64,000 bases of DNA from NORP259 sp041398705 (lineage in GTDB: Bacteria > Planctomycetota > UBA1135 > GCA-002686595). Below the pieces are notes generated by a model. The model ran no database searches, was not told the origin of the DNA, and worked only from the letters and a program-made list of their open reading frames with translations. Numbering within the stretch: the stretch's first letter is position 1; each line of letters begins with the position of its first letter. Shown piece after piece: positions 17,120 through 25,425 of this stretch. The stretch covers positions 479,409-543,408 of the forward strand of contig JAWKUI010000004.1 of the NCBI GenBank assembly GCA_041398705.1. Reading direction: 5' to 3'. Made by a program: the position numbers and the translations under genes.

Positions 17120-18772
17120 ATGAAAGTCCAGCGCAGCAAGAAGCGCGGCGTCTATGCCGCCACGGTCGTCGGCCTCTGGTTGGTTTCGGGATGTTGGCTG
17201 ACTTCCGCCCAGCCCGGTTCCAAGACCCAACAGGAGATGGACATGAGCGCCCGCTTCCTCGTCTTGTCTCCGACGTGTGCGCGTTGCCACACAGCGGTGG
17301 ATACCGCGAAAGCGCTTTGGAACGAAGACGGTGAGGACATCTCGCCGGTCGGGACCTGGAACGCTTCGGTGATGGCGAACTCCTTCACCGATCCCTATTG
17401 GCGCGCGCAGATGGAACGGGAACGGGCCGCCGCCGGCGAAGCGGACGTCACCGCGATCACCGAGTTGTGCACGCGCTGCCACGCCCCTGCGGCGATCCAC
17501 GAAAATCGGCTCGAGGGCATCGCCCCGCCGACCCTGGCGCAACTCGACGCCGATCCCGCGGCCCACGAAGGCGTCACCTGCACGGTCTGCCACCGCATGA
17601 ACGGCGACGGCTTCGGCGAAGAGCGCACCTTCCACGGCAACCTCGTGCTCGATGGCGAAGCGAACCTCTACGGCCCCTATCCCGATCCGTTCCCCGGTCC
17701 GATGGCCAACATGAGCGGATACAACATCCACTTCGGCGCTCACATGGTGGAATCGGCCCTGTGTGGCACCTGCCACACGCTGGAGACCGGACACGGCGAT
17801 GCGCTGTTCCTCGAGCAGTCGCCGTACCTGGAGTGGCGCAACAGCATCTTCAGCCACGAGGCAGGCAGCCCCTTCTCGCGCTCCTGCCAGGATTGCCACA
17901 TGGAAGCCAAAGGCGACACCATGCTGGCCCACAACCCCGGCGGTGGGGATTTCCCCTTCCTTGAACCGCGCCCCGCGGTGCGTTCGCACGGCATCATGGG
18001 CGGCAACGCGCGGTTGCTCGACATGCTGCGCATGGGACGCGAGGAGCTCGGGGTGCGCGCGAGCGCGGACGAACTCGCCGAGATGGCTGCCGCCACGCGC
18101 CACTTCCTCGGCAGCGAGAGCGCGATGGTCGAGATCGAGCCGGGCGACACCTCCAAGGACCACCTGCGTTTTGCCGTGCGCGTCGAGAACCGCACCGGCC
18201 ACAAGCTGCCCTCGGGCTATCCGTCGCGCCGCGCCTGGCTCGAAGTCACGGTGCAATCCGGCGGCGAGACCTGGTTCGCTTCGGGCGTGCCGGACAAAGC
18301 CGGTCGCATCGTGCCCCAAGGCAAGGACTTCGACCTGCCCCACTACCAGGTGATCGAAAGGGCCGAGCAGGTGCAGGTCTACGAGCTGGTGGCCCTCGAC
18401 AAGGCGGGCAAAACCACCACGCAGCTCAGCGCCATGGCCACCCAGGCCAAGGACAACCGCCTGCTGCCGCGCGGCTGGTCCAAGGAAGGCCCGCACGCGG
18501 AGCGCACCGCCCCGGTCGGCGTCGACGAGGACGACGATTTCACGGGCGGCGAGGACTGGGTCTGGTACGACCTGGAGATCCCCGCCGAGGTCCGCGCCAC
18601 GGGCAAGGCCCCGATGGTCAGCGCCCGCCTGCTCTTCCAGACCATCCCCCCGGGTTGGGCCGATGCCCACCGCGGCGTGGACAGCCCGGCGAGCCAGCGC
18701 TTCCTGAAGCTCTACGACGCGGCGGAGGTGCACTACGAGGTGCTCGCCGAAGCCCGCCGCGTGGTGCGCTGA
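17120..18772 (+). CDS. Pentaheme cytochrome c lipoprotein
   Basis: This 550-residue protein carries five CxxCH heme-binding motifs, at about residues 53 (CARCH), 117 (CTRCH), 154 (CTVCH), 215 (CGTCH) and 256 (CQDCH), so it should be an exported electron carrier or redox enzyme. The N-terminus is basic, then hydrophobic, and ends in LVSGC, a lipobox, which suggests attachment to a membrane. The remaining 290 residues lack hemes and look like a beta-sandwich (GHKLPSGYPSRRAWLEVTV), a layout seen in cytochrome c554-like multiheme proteins. I start at the ATG at 17120-17122 because the signal begins there; a longer frame exists upstream. It is followed by a strong hairpin terminator. No partner reductase is adjacent. 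Confidence 0.85.
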   Translation: MKVQRSKKRGVYAATVVGLWLVSGCWLTSAQPGSKTQQEMDMSARFLVLSPTCARCHTAVDTAKALWNEDGEDISPVGTWNASVMANSFTDPYWRAQMERERAAAGEADVTAITELCTRCHAPAAIHENRLEGIAPPTLAQLDADPAAHEGVTCTVCHRMNGDGFGEERTFHGNLVLDGEANLYGPYPDPFPGPMANMSGYNIHFGAHMVESALCGTCHTLETGHGDALFLEQSPYLEWRNSIFSHEAGSPFSRSCQDCHMEAKGDTMLAHNPGGGDFPFLEPRPAVRSHGIMGGNARLLDMLRMGREELGVRASADELAEMAAATRHFLGSESAMVEIEPGDTSKDHLRFAVRVENRTGHKLPSGYPSRRAWLEVTVQSGGETWFASGVPDKAGRIVPQGKDFDLPHYQVIERAEQVQVYELVALDKAGKTTTQLSAMATQAKDNRLLPRGWSKEGPHAERTAPVGVDEDDDFTGGEDWVWYDLEIPAEVRATGKAPMVSARLLFQTIPPGWADAHRGVDSPASQRFLKLYDAAEVHYEVLAEARRVVR

Positions 18773-18786
18773 TCCCCTCCCGCGAA

Positions 18787-18823
18787 CGCGGCGGCGCGGT
18801 CCCAGATGGTCCGCGCCGCCGCG
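18787..18823 (+). terminator. Strong hairpin after the cytochrome gene
   Basis: A perfect 13-bp GC stem (18787-18799 with 18811-18823) and an 11-base loop lie 14 bases after the stop. Only a weak T-rich stretch (ATTGCATTTCC) follows. It probably ends the cytochrome transcript before the DHH gene. Confidence 0.65.
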
Positions 18824-18931
18824 ATTGCATTTCCGGCCCCCCGTTCCCGGGCCCGGCCCCACGGATCCGGCGCCCCGGCCGCGAACCCGGGGGCACCATG
18901 GGCTAGGATAGGACCCCGCCCAAGGCTGCCC

Positions 18932-19879
18932 GTGACCCAACTCGTCCTCTACTACCACCGCGACTTCGACGGCATGGTCTCCGCCGCCGTGCTCGCCCGG
19001 ATCCTCCGCAAACGTGGCGCCAGCGACATCCGCTTCCGGCACATCAACTACGACCAGAAGCGCGATTGGCTCGAGTTTGCCCAAGGGGAACGCTTCGCGA
19101 TCGTGGACTTCCACTTCCACCCGCGCGCGGAGTACTGGTTCGACCACCACCCCACGACCTTCCTCAGCGACAACCTGCGGGAGCGCTACGAACCCAGCGA
19201 GAGTTGGGCCTGGGATCCCGAGTCGCCCTCCTGCCCGCCCCTGATCCTGGCCCACGCCGAGCGCCACTGGGGGTATCACACCCCCGAACGCTTCCGCGAG
19301 ATGGCCTGGTGGTCGGACATCATCGATGCCGCCACCTTCAAGGACGTGGACCAGGCCCTCTTCGCCGACGACCCGGCCCTGCGGATCATGCGATCGCTGA
19401 CCGTGGCCCCGCACCCGAACTGGACCGACGAGATCACGGGCGCCCTTTCCGGCGGCACCCTCGACTCGGTGGCGAACCGCGCCGACGTGGACAAGGCCTA
19501 TGCACGCGCCGCCCGCAACCGCGACCGGGCCCTCGAACAGTTCCCCGGCACCGTGCTCTGGAAGCGCGGCCCGATCCTGTTCTACGACGCGGCTTCCAGC
19601 AAGGTGCGCCGCGAGCGGTTCGCGCCCTTCTACCACCATCCAGACCTTTCGTACGCGGTGGGCGTGATCCCGACGCGCGCGGGCTTCCATATCACCTGCG
19701 GCGAGAACCCGTGGAATCAGCCCCAAAACGGGGTGCACGTGGGCGAATTGCTCGGCAAGTACGGCGGCGGTGGCCACCGGGCGGTCGGCGGCGCGAATCC
19801 GCCGAGTCTGGCCGCGGCCCTCGAACAGGGCGCCGAAGTGGCGGAGTTCCTCTACCAGCACATGACGCAAGGCGCGTGA
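18932..19879 (+). CDS. DHH/DHHA1-family phosphoesterase
   Basis: A 315-residue protein of the DHH superfamily, whose members hydrolyse short oligonucleotides, pAp or cyclic dinucleotides. Metal ligands are visible in YYHRDFDGM (Asp11 and Asp13), IVDFHFHP (Asp59) and WFDHHP (Asp71, His72, His73). The C-terminal DHHA1 domain ends with YGGGGHRAVGG, the substrate-binding glycine motif, so both halves are complete. The substrate cannot be told from sequence; nanoRNase/pAp phosphatase is the closest general description. The start is a GTG at 18932-18934 with AAGG seven bases upstream; the frame is open earlier but low in complexity. The rlmN-like gene begins 5 bases after its stop, so the two form an operon. 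Confidence 0.85.
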   Translation: MTQLVLYYHRDFDGMVSAAVLARILRKRGASDIRFRHINYDQKRDWLEFAQGERFAIVDFHFHPRAEYWFDHHPTTFLSDNLRERYEPSESWAWDPESPSCPPLILAHAERHWGYHTPERFREMAWWSDIIDAATFKDVDQALFADDPALRIMRSLTVAPHPNWTDEITGALSGGTLDSVANRADVDKAYARAARNRDRALEQFPGTVLWKRGPILFYDAASSKVRRERFAPFYHHPDLSYAVGVIPTRAGFHITCGENPWNQPQNGVHVGELLGKYGGGGHRAVGGANPPSLAAALEQGAEVAEFLYQHMTQGA

Positions 19880-19884
19880 GTTCC

Positions 19885-20931
19885 ATGGCCGATACCCCGG
19901 GCCCGAAAAGCCTCTTCGAGTTCGATTCCGCCGGTCTGCAAACCCGCATCCAGGAGCTGGGTGGGCAGAAGTTCCACGGCCGCATCCTGCGCCAGGAAGT
20001 GTTGCGCCAGGGTCTGCTCGACGCCTCCGACCTGACCAACTTGCCCCAGGCCCTGCGCGACCGCTTGCCGGCGGAACTGCCGCTCCTGCAGGGCAAGGAG
20101 CTCGATCGGCGCACCAGCGCCGATGGCACCGTCAAACTGTTGACCGGTTTCGAACCGCGCGCGGGCCGCAGCGGCTCGATCGAAACCGTGTACATGCCGC
20201 CGCGTTCGAAGAACAGCACCAAAGGCGCCACCGTCTGCGTCTCGACCCAGATGGGTTGCCCGGTGCGCTGCCCCTTCTGCGCCTCCGGCCTCGGCGGCCT
20301 GCTGCGCAACCTCGAAGTGCACGAGATCGTCGAGCAATTCGTGCGCGCACGCCACCTCGGCCCCATCTCCCGCGCCGTGGTCATGGGCATCGGCGAACCC
20401 CTACTCAACCTCGAGAACCTGATCCAGGCCCTCGAAGTCGTGCGCGAAGGCATCGAACTCGGCGCCCGCAAGGTGACCGTCTCGACCGTCGGCTTCCCCG
20501 ACCGCCTGCGCCGCGCCGCCGCCGCAAACCCGCGCTTCGACCTGGCCATCAGCCTGCACAGCGCGATCCAGGAACAACGGGACCGCCTCGTACCCGCCAT
20601 GGCGGGCGTGCCGATCGACGACGTGCTCGAAGCCGGCGACGTCTGGTTCGAGACCACGGGCCGCGAAGTGACCTACGAGTACGTGCTGCTCGGCGGCGAA
20701 AACGATCGCCCCAGCCACGCAAACGCCCTGATCGACCGCCTCGAAGGCCGCCGCGCGACGATCAACCTGATCCCCTACAACCCCAGCCCCGAGCTCCCCT
20801 TCCGCCGCCCCGCCGCGGACCAGGTGCAGCACTTCCAGGCGGCGCTGGAGGATGCGGGATTGGTGGCCACGGTGCGCTGGTCCCGCGGCCTCGCGGAGTC
20901 GGCGGCGTGTGGGCAACTGCGTACGCGATGA
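19885..20931 (+). CDS. rlmN: RlmN/Cfr-family radical-SAM RNA methyltransferase
   Basis: The family methylates C2 of A2503 in 23S rRNA and A37 in some tRNAs. The 348-residue protein has the radical-SAM cluster motif CPVRCPFC (Cys125, 129 and 132), preceded by VCVSTQMG, then MGIGEPLLNLENL, TVSTVGF and AISLHSAIQ. The C-terminal RGLAESAACGQL carries the cysteine (about residue 342) that forms the covalent RNA intermediate, so the enzyme looks competent. The N-terminal region is shorter and more divergent than in E. coli RlmN, so the exact target is less certain. Its last two codons (CGA TGA) lie inside the outer end of the long palindrome that follows. Confidence 0.88.
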   Translation: MADTPGPKSLFEFDSAGLQTRIQELGGQKFHGRILRQEVLRQGLLDASDLTNLPQALRDRLPAELPLLQGKELDRRTSADGTVKLLTGFEPRAGRSGSIETVYMPPRSKNSTKGATVCVSTQMGCPVRCPFCASGLGGLLRNLEVHEIVEQFVRARHLGPISRAVVMGIGEPLLNLENLIQALEVVREGIELGARKVTVSTVGFPDRLRRAAAANPRFDLAISLHSAIQEQRDRLVPAMAGVPIDDVLEAGDVWFETTGREVTYEYVLLGGENDRPSHANALIDRLEGRRATINLIPYNPSPELPFRRPAADQVQHFQAALEDAGLVATVRWSRGLAESAACGQLRTR

Positions 20932-21114
20932 TGGTTTGGCCTTGTCTGGTGGGCGGTTCTGGAAATGGAATTACGTAACGTACCGAAGCGGGTTTAAGTA
21001 GTCACACAATTCGCTCGCGTGCGAAGCACGCGCGTGTGTGTGACTCAAACCGCTTCGGTACGTTACGCAATTCCATTTCAGAACCGCCACCAGACAAGGG
21101 CAAACCATCATCGC
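20925..21114. repeat. Long palindromic repeat, copy A
   Basis: A 190-bp inverted repeat with arms of about 80 bases differing by single-base bulges. The core reads GTAACGTACCGAAGCGGG on the left and its complement, without one G, on the right. The apex is GCGTGC-GAA-GCACGC near 21018-21032. Both stop codons of the flanking convergent genes lie inside the arms. It shares its core with copies at 59064-59193 and 42238-42315. It could act as a bidirectional terminator, a structured RNA or a mobile palindromic element. Confidence 0.9.
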
Positions 21115-22073
21115 CCAAGCCACCGCTGCAGATACTCCCCAAGCCCCGCCATCTGCGCCTGGGCCCCCGCAATCGCCGAATCATCGCGGGTACTCTGCGG
21201 ATCCGACTCGACGTAACTCAACCGATCCGCCTCCCCAGGCCGGCGCACCAGCCTCCAGCGCGCGCTGCGCACCCAGCCGCCGCCTTCGCCATCGTTTGCG
21301 AGCACGTAACCGCGCCACACGATCGGGCGTTTGGTGAGCATACGCGCGAAACTGTCCGCCGTGCCGAATGCGCCGACGCGGCCGGCTTCCCAGCCGCCGC
21401 ACAGATCGAGCAGCGAAACGCCGAGGTCCGCCAGGCTCACCACCGGGGTGCGCACCTCACCCGGCTCTGCTTCGCCCGGCAACCACACGGCTAGCGGGAT
21501 GCGGTGCAAGGCCTCGCTCAGCGGCTCGCTGCTTGGGTCCCCCGCCAACGCGCACACCGCCCAGACGCGGCCATCTCCGGTCTGGCGCCCGGCCAGCGCG
21601 GCCTGCAGGGGCTCGCGGCCCGGTTCCGTCAGGAGTTGCACGTAGAGGCCCGGTCCCGGCGCGTTCAACAGCGCCTCGCGATCGGTGCCATCGCCGCGGC
21701 CCGTGGCATATCCCGCCGCCTGCCAAACCGACTCCCACTCCGTCGCCGCCTGCTGGCCGCCGAGCGAGAGCAGATCCTCGAGGTTGCGCTCTGGGGACCC
21801 GAAACGCACGTAGGCGGCGTCGAACCGAATGCCTCCCGGCGCGAGCTCCCCGCCCAGCCACGCCGGTTCCTTCAAGCCGGGGCTTACGAGCACGACCACA
21901 TCGGGCCGCTCCCCATCCAACGCTCCCGAGGCGGGCGTTGGCCGCGCCTCGCTGCGCTCGCGGCTGCAACCGACGAGCCCCGCGAGCAGGAGAACAACCA
22001 CCCACGCCGAGCGCGGGACACCGGCGGCCCAATCCGGCCGGCGAAGGAAAACGGCGGCGGAAGGGTGGCCCAT
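21108..22073 (-). CDS. Lipoprotein with a degenerate sulfatase-like fold
   Basis: A 321-residue predicted lipoprotein: a hydrophobic N-terminus ends in LLLAGLVGC, a good lipobox. What follows tracks the order of a sulfatase in shortened form. DVVVLVSPGL stands where sulfatases have PNIVLILADDLG, GIRFDAAYVRFGSPERN stands at the substrate-site region, and IPLAVWLPGEAEPGEV plus VSLADLGVSLLDLCGGW match the C-terminal part of the core domain. The formylglycine motif C-x-P-x-R is absent and most of the metal-binding middle is missing, so catalysis is unlikely. I infer a pseudoenzyme or a very divergent relative; the resemblance is by eye. Its last codons lie inside palindrome copy A. It is 32 bases from lat and may be co-transcribed with it. 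Confidence 0.6.
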   Translation of the reverse strand: MGHPSAAVFLRRPDWAAGVPRSAWVVVLLLAGLVGCSRERSEARPTPASGALDGERPDVVVLVSPGLKEPAWLGGELAPGGIRFDAAYVRFGSPERNLEDLLSLGGQQAATEWESVWQAAGYATGRGDGTDREALLNAPGPGLYVQLLTEPGREPLQAALAGRQTGDGRVWAVCALAGDPSSEPLSEALHRIPLAVWLPGEAEPGEVRTPVVSLADLGVSLLDLCGGWEAGRVGAFGTADSFARMLTKRPIVWRGYVLANDGEGGGWVRSARWRLVRRPGEADRLSYVESDPQSTRDDSAIAGAQAQMAGLGEYLQRWLGR

Positions 22074-22105
22074 GGCGTACCTCGATCGGCGTGGGGTTTG
22101 GGAAC

Positions 22106-23425
22106 TCAGGCCTGCAGCAGCGCGCCGAGGGCGTCGCGGGTGCGATCCAGGGCCATGTCGACTTCGTCGGCGGTGACCACGAGCGGCATGCGGAAGCGGA
22201 TCGCGCGCGGGCCCGAGGGCAACACGAGCAATTCCCGCTCGCGCATGGCGGCGATCATCTTGTTGCGCACTTCCCCGCTTTCGAGGGTGAAGGCCACCAA
22301 CGAGCCCGTACCGCGCACGTTCTCCATGGCGCCCTTCTCGCGCGCGATGCCGCGCAGGCCGGCGATCAGTTGTTTGCCGCGCTCCGCGACGTTCTGGTCG
22401 AGCTTTTCGTTCAGGATGATCTCGATGAACTTCTTGCTGCGCACCATGTCGACAAGGTTGCCCCCCCAGGTCGAGTTGATGCGGCTCGGGCGCACGAACA
22501 CGTTGTCCGGCACTTCGTCCACGCGGCGGCCCGCATAGATTCCGCAGACCTGGCTCTTCTTGCCGAAGGACACGATGTCGGGGCGCACGCCCTTCTGCTG
22601 CCACAACCACGGGGTGCCCGAACCGAAGAAGCCGGTCTGCACCTCGTCGAAGATCAGGAGTGCCTCGTGGCGGTCGGCGTATTCGCGCAGCTTGGCGAGG
22701 AATTCCGGGCGGAAGTGCACGTCACCGCCTTCGCCCTGCATCGGCTCGAGGATGATCGCCGCAACGCGGCCTTCGAAATCGGCAAACGCCTTTTCGATCT
22801 CGCCGCAGGCTTTGGCCTCTTCGGCCGCGATGTCGTTGCAGATGTTGCCGTCGAGGTCGAACTCGATGCCCGGGTTGTGCACCCGCGGCCACGGGAACTT
22901 CGGGAACAGCGCCACCTTGTCCGGCACGGTGTTGGTCAGGCTCATCGTGTAGCCCGACCGGCCGTGGAACGCCGCTTTGAAGTGCAGGATGACGAGGTCA
23001 TTGCCGTCGTGCACCTTGTCGACGCCGACCTTGTGCGCCTTCCAGTCGAACGCGACCTTGAGCGCGTTCTCGACCGCCAGGGATCCCCCCGACACCCAGA
23101 AGTGGTGCGGGTACCCTTCCGGGGTCACTTTGGTGGCGAAGGTCTCGACGAACTCCGCCATCTGCGTGGTGTACAGGTCCGAGTTGGCGGGCTTGTTGCG
23201 GCCCACGAGCTCGATCTCGCGGCGGAACCCCTCTTCAAGGGTCGCCGGGTGGTTGTAGCCCACGGGCCACGACGCGAAACAGGTGAAGAAGTCCAAGTAG
23301 CGCTTGCCGGCCCGCGAGTCGTAGATCCAGGAGCCTTGCGACTTCTCCAGGTCCATGACGAACGGGAATCCATCGGCGAGCTGGTGGCGCTTGAGTACTT
23401 CGTGAACGTGCTTGGGATCGATCAT
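22106..23425 (-). CDS. lat: L-lysine 6-transaminase
   Basis: A 439-residue class III PLP aminotransferase most like lysine 6-aminotransferase, which moves the epsilon-amino group of lysine to 2-oxoglutarate and leaves 2-aminoadipate semialdehyde. Family features include FFTCFASWPVGYNHPA, HHFWVSGGSLAVENALK, AAFHGRSGYTMSLTNT, LIFDEVQTGFFGSG and the PLP-lysine region VSFGKKSQVCGIYAG, with KKSQVCG rather than the usual ornithine-transaminase sequence. Start: the ATG at 23423-23425, with GGAGG about five bases upstream. The gene just upstream (43 bases away) appears to be a damaged aldehyde dehydrogenase. That is the enzyme type needed for the next step, so this pair may have been a lysine catabolism operon. 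Confidence 0.88.
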   Translation of the reverse strand: MIDPKHVHEVLKRHQLADGFPFVMDLEKSQGSWIYDSRAGKRYLDFFTCFASWPVGYNHPATLEEGFRREIELVGRNKPANSDLYTTQMAEFVETFATKVTPEGYPHHFWVSGGSLAVENALKVAFDWKAHKVGVDKVHDGNDLVILHFKAAFHGRSGYTMSLTNTVPDKVALFPKFPWPRVHNPGIEFDLDGNICNDIAAEEAKACGEIEKAFADFEGRVAAIILEPMQGEGGDVHFRPEFLAKLREYADRHEALLIFDEVQTGFFGSGTPWLWQQKGVRPDIVSFGKKSQVCGIYAGRRVDEVPDNVFVRPSRINSTWGGNLVDMVRSKKFIEIILNEKLDQNVAERGKQLIAGLRGIAREKGAMENVRGTGSLVAFTLESGEVRNKMIAAMRERELLVLPSGPRAIRFRMPLVVTADEVDMALDRTRDALGALLQA

Positions 23426-23468
23426 GGTTGCCTCCAGTTGGGGTCGCGTTGCGCGCGCCCGCTCCCCC

Positions 23469-24605
23469 TCAAGGGCGGGTGCGCCAGGGGTGTTCACCGC
23501 GGCACAGGGCCAGGGTCGGCGTCATGCGGCAGGCGAGTTGCTCTGCCGTATCGGCCTCCACGTTGGTGAAAATTTGGCGAGGGATTATAGCACTCCGGCC
23601 GGAGGGGGTCGAGGTGGCCTCGTGGATCAAGGTGGCGCCCTTTCCCAAGGCGAAACGCTGCGCCTGGGAAACCTCTTCCGCCTGGTATGGGACCCATTCC
23701 GGGACGGCGGCAGACCCCTCCTCCAGGCGCTGCAAGAGTCGCGCGGTGAGCTCGGAAAGGCGGGTGGCCGGCACGTGCCACGTGGCCGCCGCATCGGCGC
23801 TCAAACCACCCCAAACCGGCGGTCCGAAGGTGGACTCCAGGGCTAGGTCCAACCATTCTTCGAGATCGGCATCCGCGGGCATGGTCAGGCTCTTGCGTTG
23901 CATAGCATGGAGCTGAACGTCCCCCGCCCGCGCCGGGGTGGCCACGCCGAAGCCAAACGGCACCCCGCTGGCGGCGGAGCGCGGCCTGCCCCCCGTTTCG
24001 CTGTTCCATTTTTCGAGCCGGCGCAGCGAGGGGGAGTCGGCGTAGGCGACAAACAGGGGCCAATCGCCCGGGGCCGGCAACGCCCGGCGCAACAATTCCA
24101 CCGGGGCGCAAATGGGCATCAAACCCTCCACGGGCGCGCCGACTGCGAGCAATGCGCGGTACAGGCAGTCGAACCATTCGGGTAGGGTCTCTTCGACCCC
24201 CACCACCACCGGTCGCCCCGCCGCGAGCAAGGCCAGGATCCAGCCCCAGTCCCGGCCGCCGCCGGAGCGCCAATCGCAGGTGACGAAGGCCGGACCCGCG
24301 CCTTGCACCGACGGCATCGTCACCGCCGGACGGGGTGCGCCGCCCGACCAGGCCATCAGGGGCCCCTCCGCCCACGCGGCATCGAGTTCGGCCCAGAACG
24401 CCGAGGGCAGCGACCAGGCAGGGCGCGTCGGTGCACCCACCCCCCATGCCGCCGCCACCTCTTCCGCCGAAGGCCGCCGCACCGGCCGCCTGGCCCCCGA
24501 GCCCTTGGGTCCGCGGGGCACGAAGGCCTCCCCGCGCGTGATCGGGCGACCGAACAGGCCCCATTCGATCGGGGCCGAATTCTCCATGGAAGGGACCTCG
24601 GACAT
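23469..24605 (-). CDS. Aldehyde dehydrogenase-like protein, probably inactive
   Basis: About 378 residues. I recognise it only by pattern: WGWILALLAAGRPVVVGVEE looks like the dehydrogenase cofactor region, LTMPADADLEEWLDLAL like the segment before the catalytic cysteine, and IIPRQIFTNVEADTAEQLA closely follows the conserved PTIFTNVEPDMRIA block. At the place where the catalytic cysteine should be (usually GQRC), the sequence reads GGLSADAAATWHVPATR with no cysteine, and the NAD-binding N-terminal third is very short. The gene precedes lat on the same strand with a 43-base gap. Activity as a semialdehyde dehydrogenase is unlikely; a scaffold or relic role is possible. The start ATG at 24603-24605 is one of two close candidates (the other is at 24587). 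Confidence 0.5.
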   Translation of the reverse strand: MSEVPSMENSAPIEWGLFGRPITRGEAFVPRGPKGSGARRPVRRPSAEEVAAAWGVGAPTRPAWSLPSAFWAELDAAWAEGPLMAWSGGAPRPAVTMPSVQGAGPAFVTCDWRSGGGRDWGWILALLAAGRPVVVGVEETLPEWFDCLYRALLAVGAPVEGLMPICAPVELLRRALPAPGDWPLFVAYADSPSLRRLEKWNSETGGRPRSAASGVPFGFGVATPARAGDVQLHAMQRKSLTMPADADLEEWLDLALESTFGPPVWGGLSADAAATWHVPATRLSELTARLLQRLEEGSAAVPEWVPYQAEEVSQAQRFALGKGATLIHEATSTPSGRSAIIPRQIFTNVEADTAEQLACRMTPTLALCRGEHPWRTRP

Positions 24606-24751
24606 GGTGCGCCCCCAGAGTATCCTGGGCCCCGTCCCAACCCGCCGCTTTTCCGCCCCCCGGGGCCCTAGGCGGCAGATTGACCCCCATGGGCCCGCGA
24701 CGGGCCCCCTCCCGGCCCACTTCCGGGCCCACGCCTTTGCCCCTCCCCGCC

Positions 24752-25150
24752 ATGAACCCACCGCCCCGGGAGCCGCGCCTGCGCCTGCGTCGGTCCATGC
24801 GCGTCGTGCGCAGCGGGGATTTCCAGCGGGCCTTCCGCCTGGGCAGCCGGGCGCGCGCGGAGTTCCTGCTGGTGGTGGCGCGCGAGACCGAAGGGCCGAC
24901 GCGGCTCGGGCTCAGCATCGGCAAGCGCATCCACAAACGCGCCCACGACCGCAACCGCCTCAAGCGCATCCTGCGCGAGGCCTTCCGCCTCAGCCACGCC
25001 GAATTGCCCGCGGGCCTGGACCTCGTGATCGTGCCGGCCGCCCCCGGCGTGCGCCCGACTTTGGACCAAGCGCGCAAGGAACTCGTGCTGCTCAGCCACA
25101 AGGCCGCACGCCGACTGCGCGAGAAACGCGCCCAGGAGGCCGCCGGATGA
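24752..25150 (+). CDS. rnpA: Ribonuclease P protein component
   Basis: The 132-residue basic protein is the protein subunit of RNase P, which matures the 5' ends of tRNAs. It has RVVRSGDFQRAFRLGSR, LGLSIGKRIHKRAHDRNRL and the RNR motif DRNRLKRILREAFR, all typical. I start at the ATG at 24752; the frame is open upstream but the extra residues are proline-rich and unlike the family. The gene overlaps the next one (yidD) by ATGA, so the two are translationally coupled. The normal neighbours rpmH and yidC are missing. Confidence 0.93.
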   Translation: MNPPPREPRLRLRRSMRVVRSGDFQRAFRLGSRARAEFLLVVARETEGPTRLGLSIGKRIHKRAHDRNRLKRILREAFRLSHAELPAGLDLVIVPAAPGVRPTLDQARKELVLLSHKAARRLREKRAQEAAG

Positions 25151-25425
25151 GCCCCACCTGGTTGCGCACGTTGTGGCTGCTGCCCGTGCACCTGTACCGG
25201 CGCGTGATCTCGCCGCTCAAACCGCCCACCTGCCGGTTCCACCCGACCTGCAGCCACTACTGCGTGGAAGCCGTGCACACGCGCGGCATCCTGGTGGGCA
25301 CCGCCCTGTCCATCTGGCGGCTTCTGCGCTGCCAGCCCTTTGCGCGTGGCGGGTACGATCCCGTGCCCCCCGCCTCCGTTCCCCGGGACGCCAGCCGTCC
25401 CCAGCCGAACCGAACCTCGGAATGA
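25147..25425 (+). CDS. yidD: YidD, membrane protein insertion efficiency factor
   Basis: A 92-residue YidD protein, a small membrane-associated helper of YidC insertion. The family core is present: LYRRVISPLKPPTCRFHPTC, then SHYCVEAVHTRG and RLLRCQPFARGGYDPVP, with the conserved cysteines. The ATG at 25147 overlaps the rnpA stop, and the next gene begins inside its own stop codon in the same way. The order rnpA-yidD is ancestral, but here it leads into unrelated genes rather than yidC. Confidence 0.95.
   Translation: MSPTWLRTLWLLPVHLYRRVISPLKPPTCRFHPTCSHYCVEAVHTRGILVGTALSIWRLLRCQPFARGGYDPVPPASVPRDASRPQPNRTSE

Noticed and set aside
17009..19870. A 953-codon open frame on the minus strand
   Set aside because: It lies opposite the cytochrome and DHH genes, has no recognisable domain and is rich in His/Gly/Arg as expected for an antisense frame.
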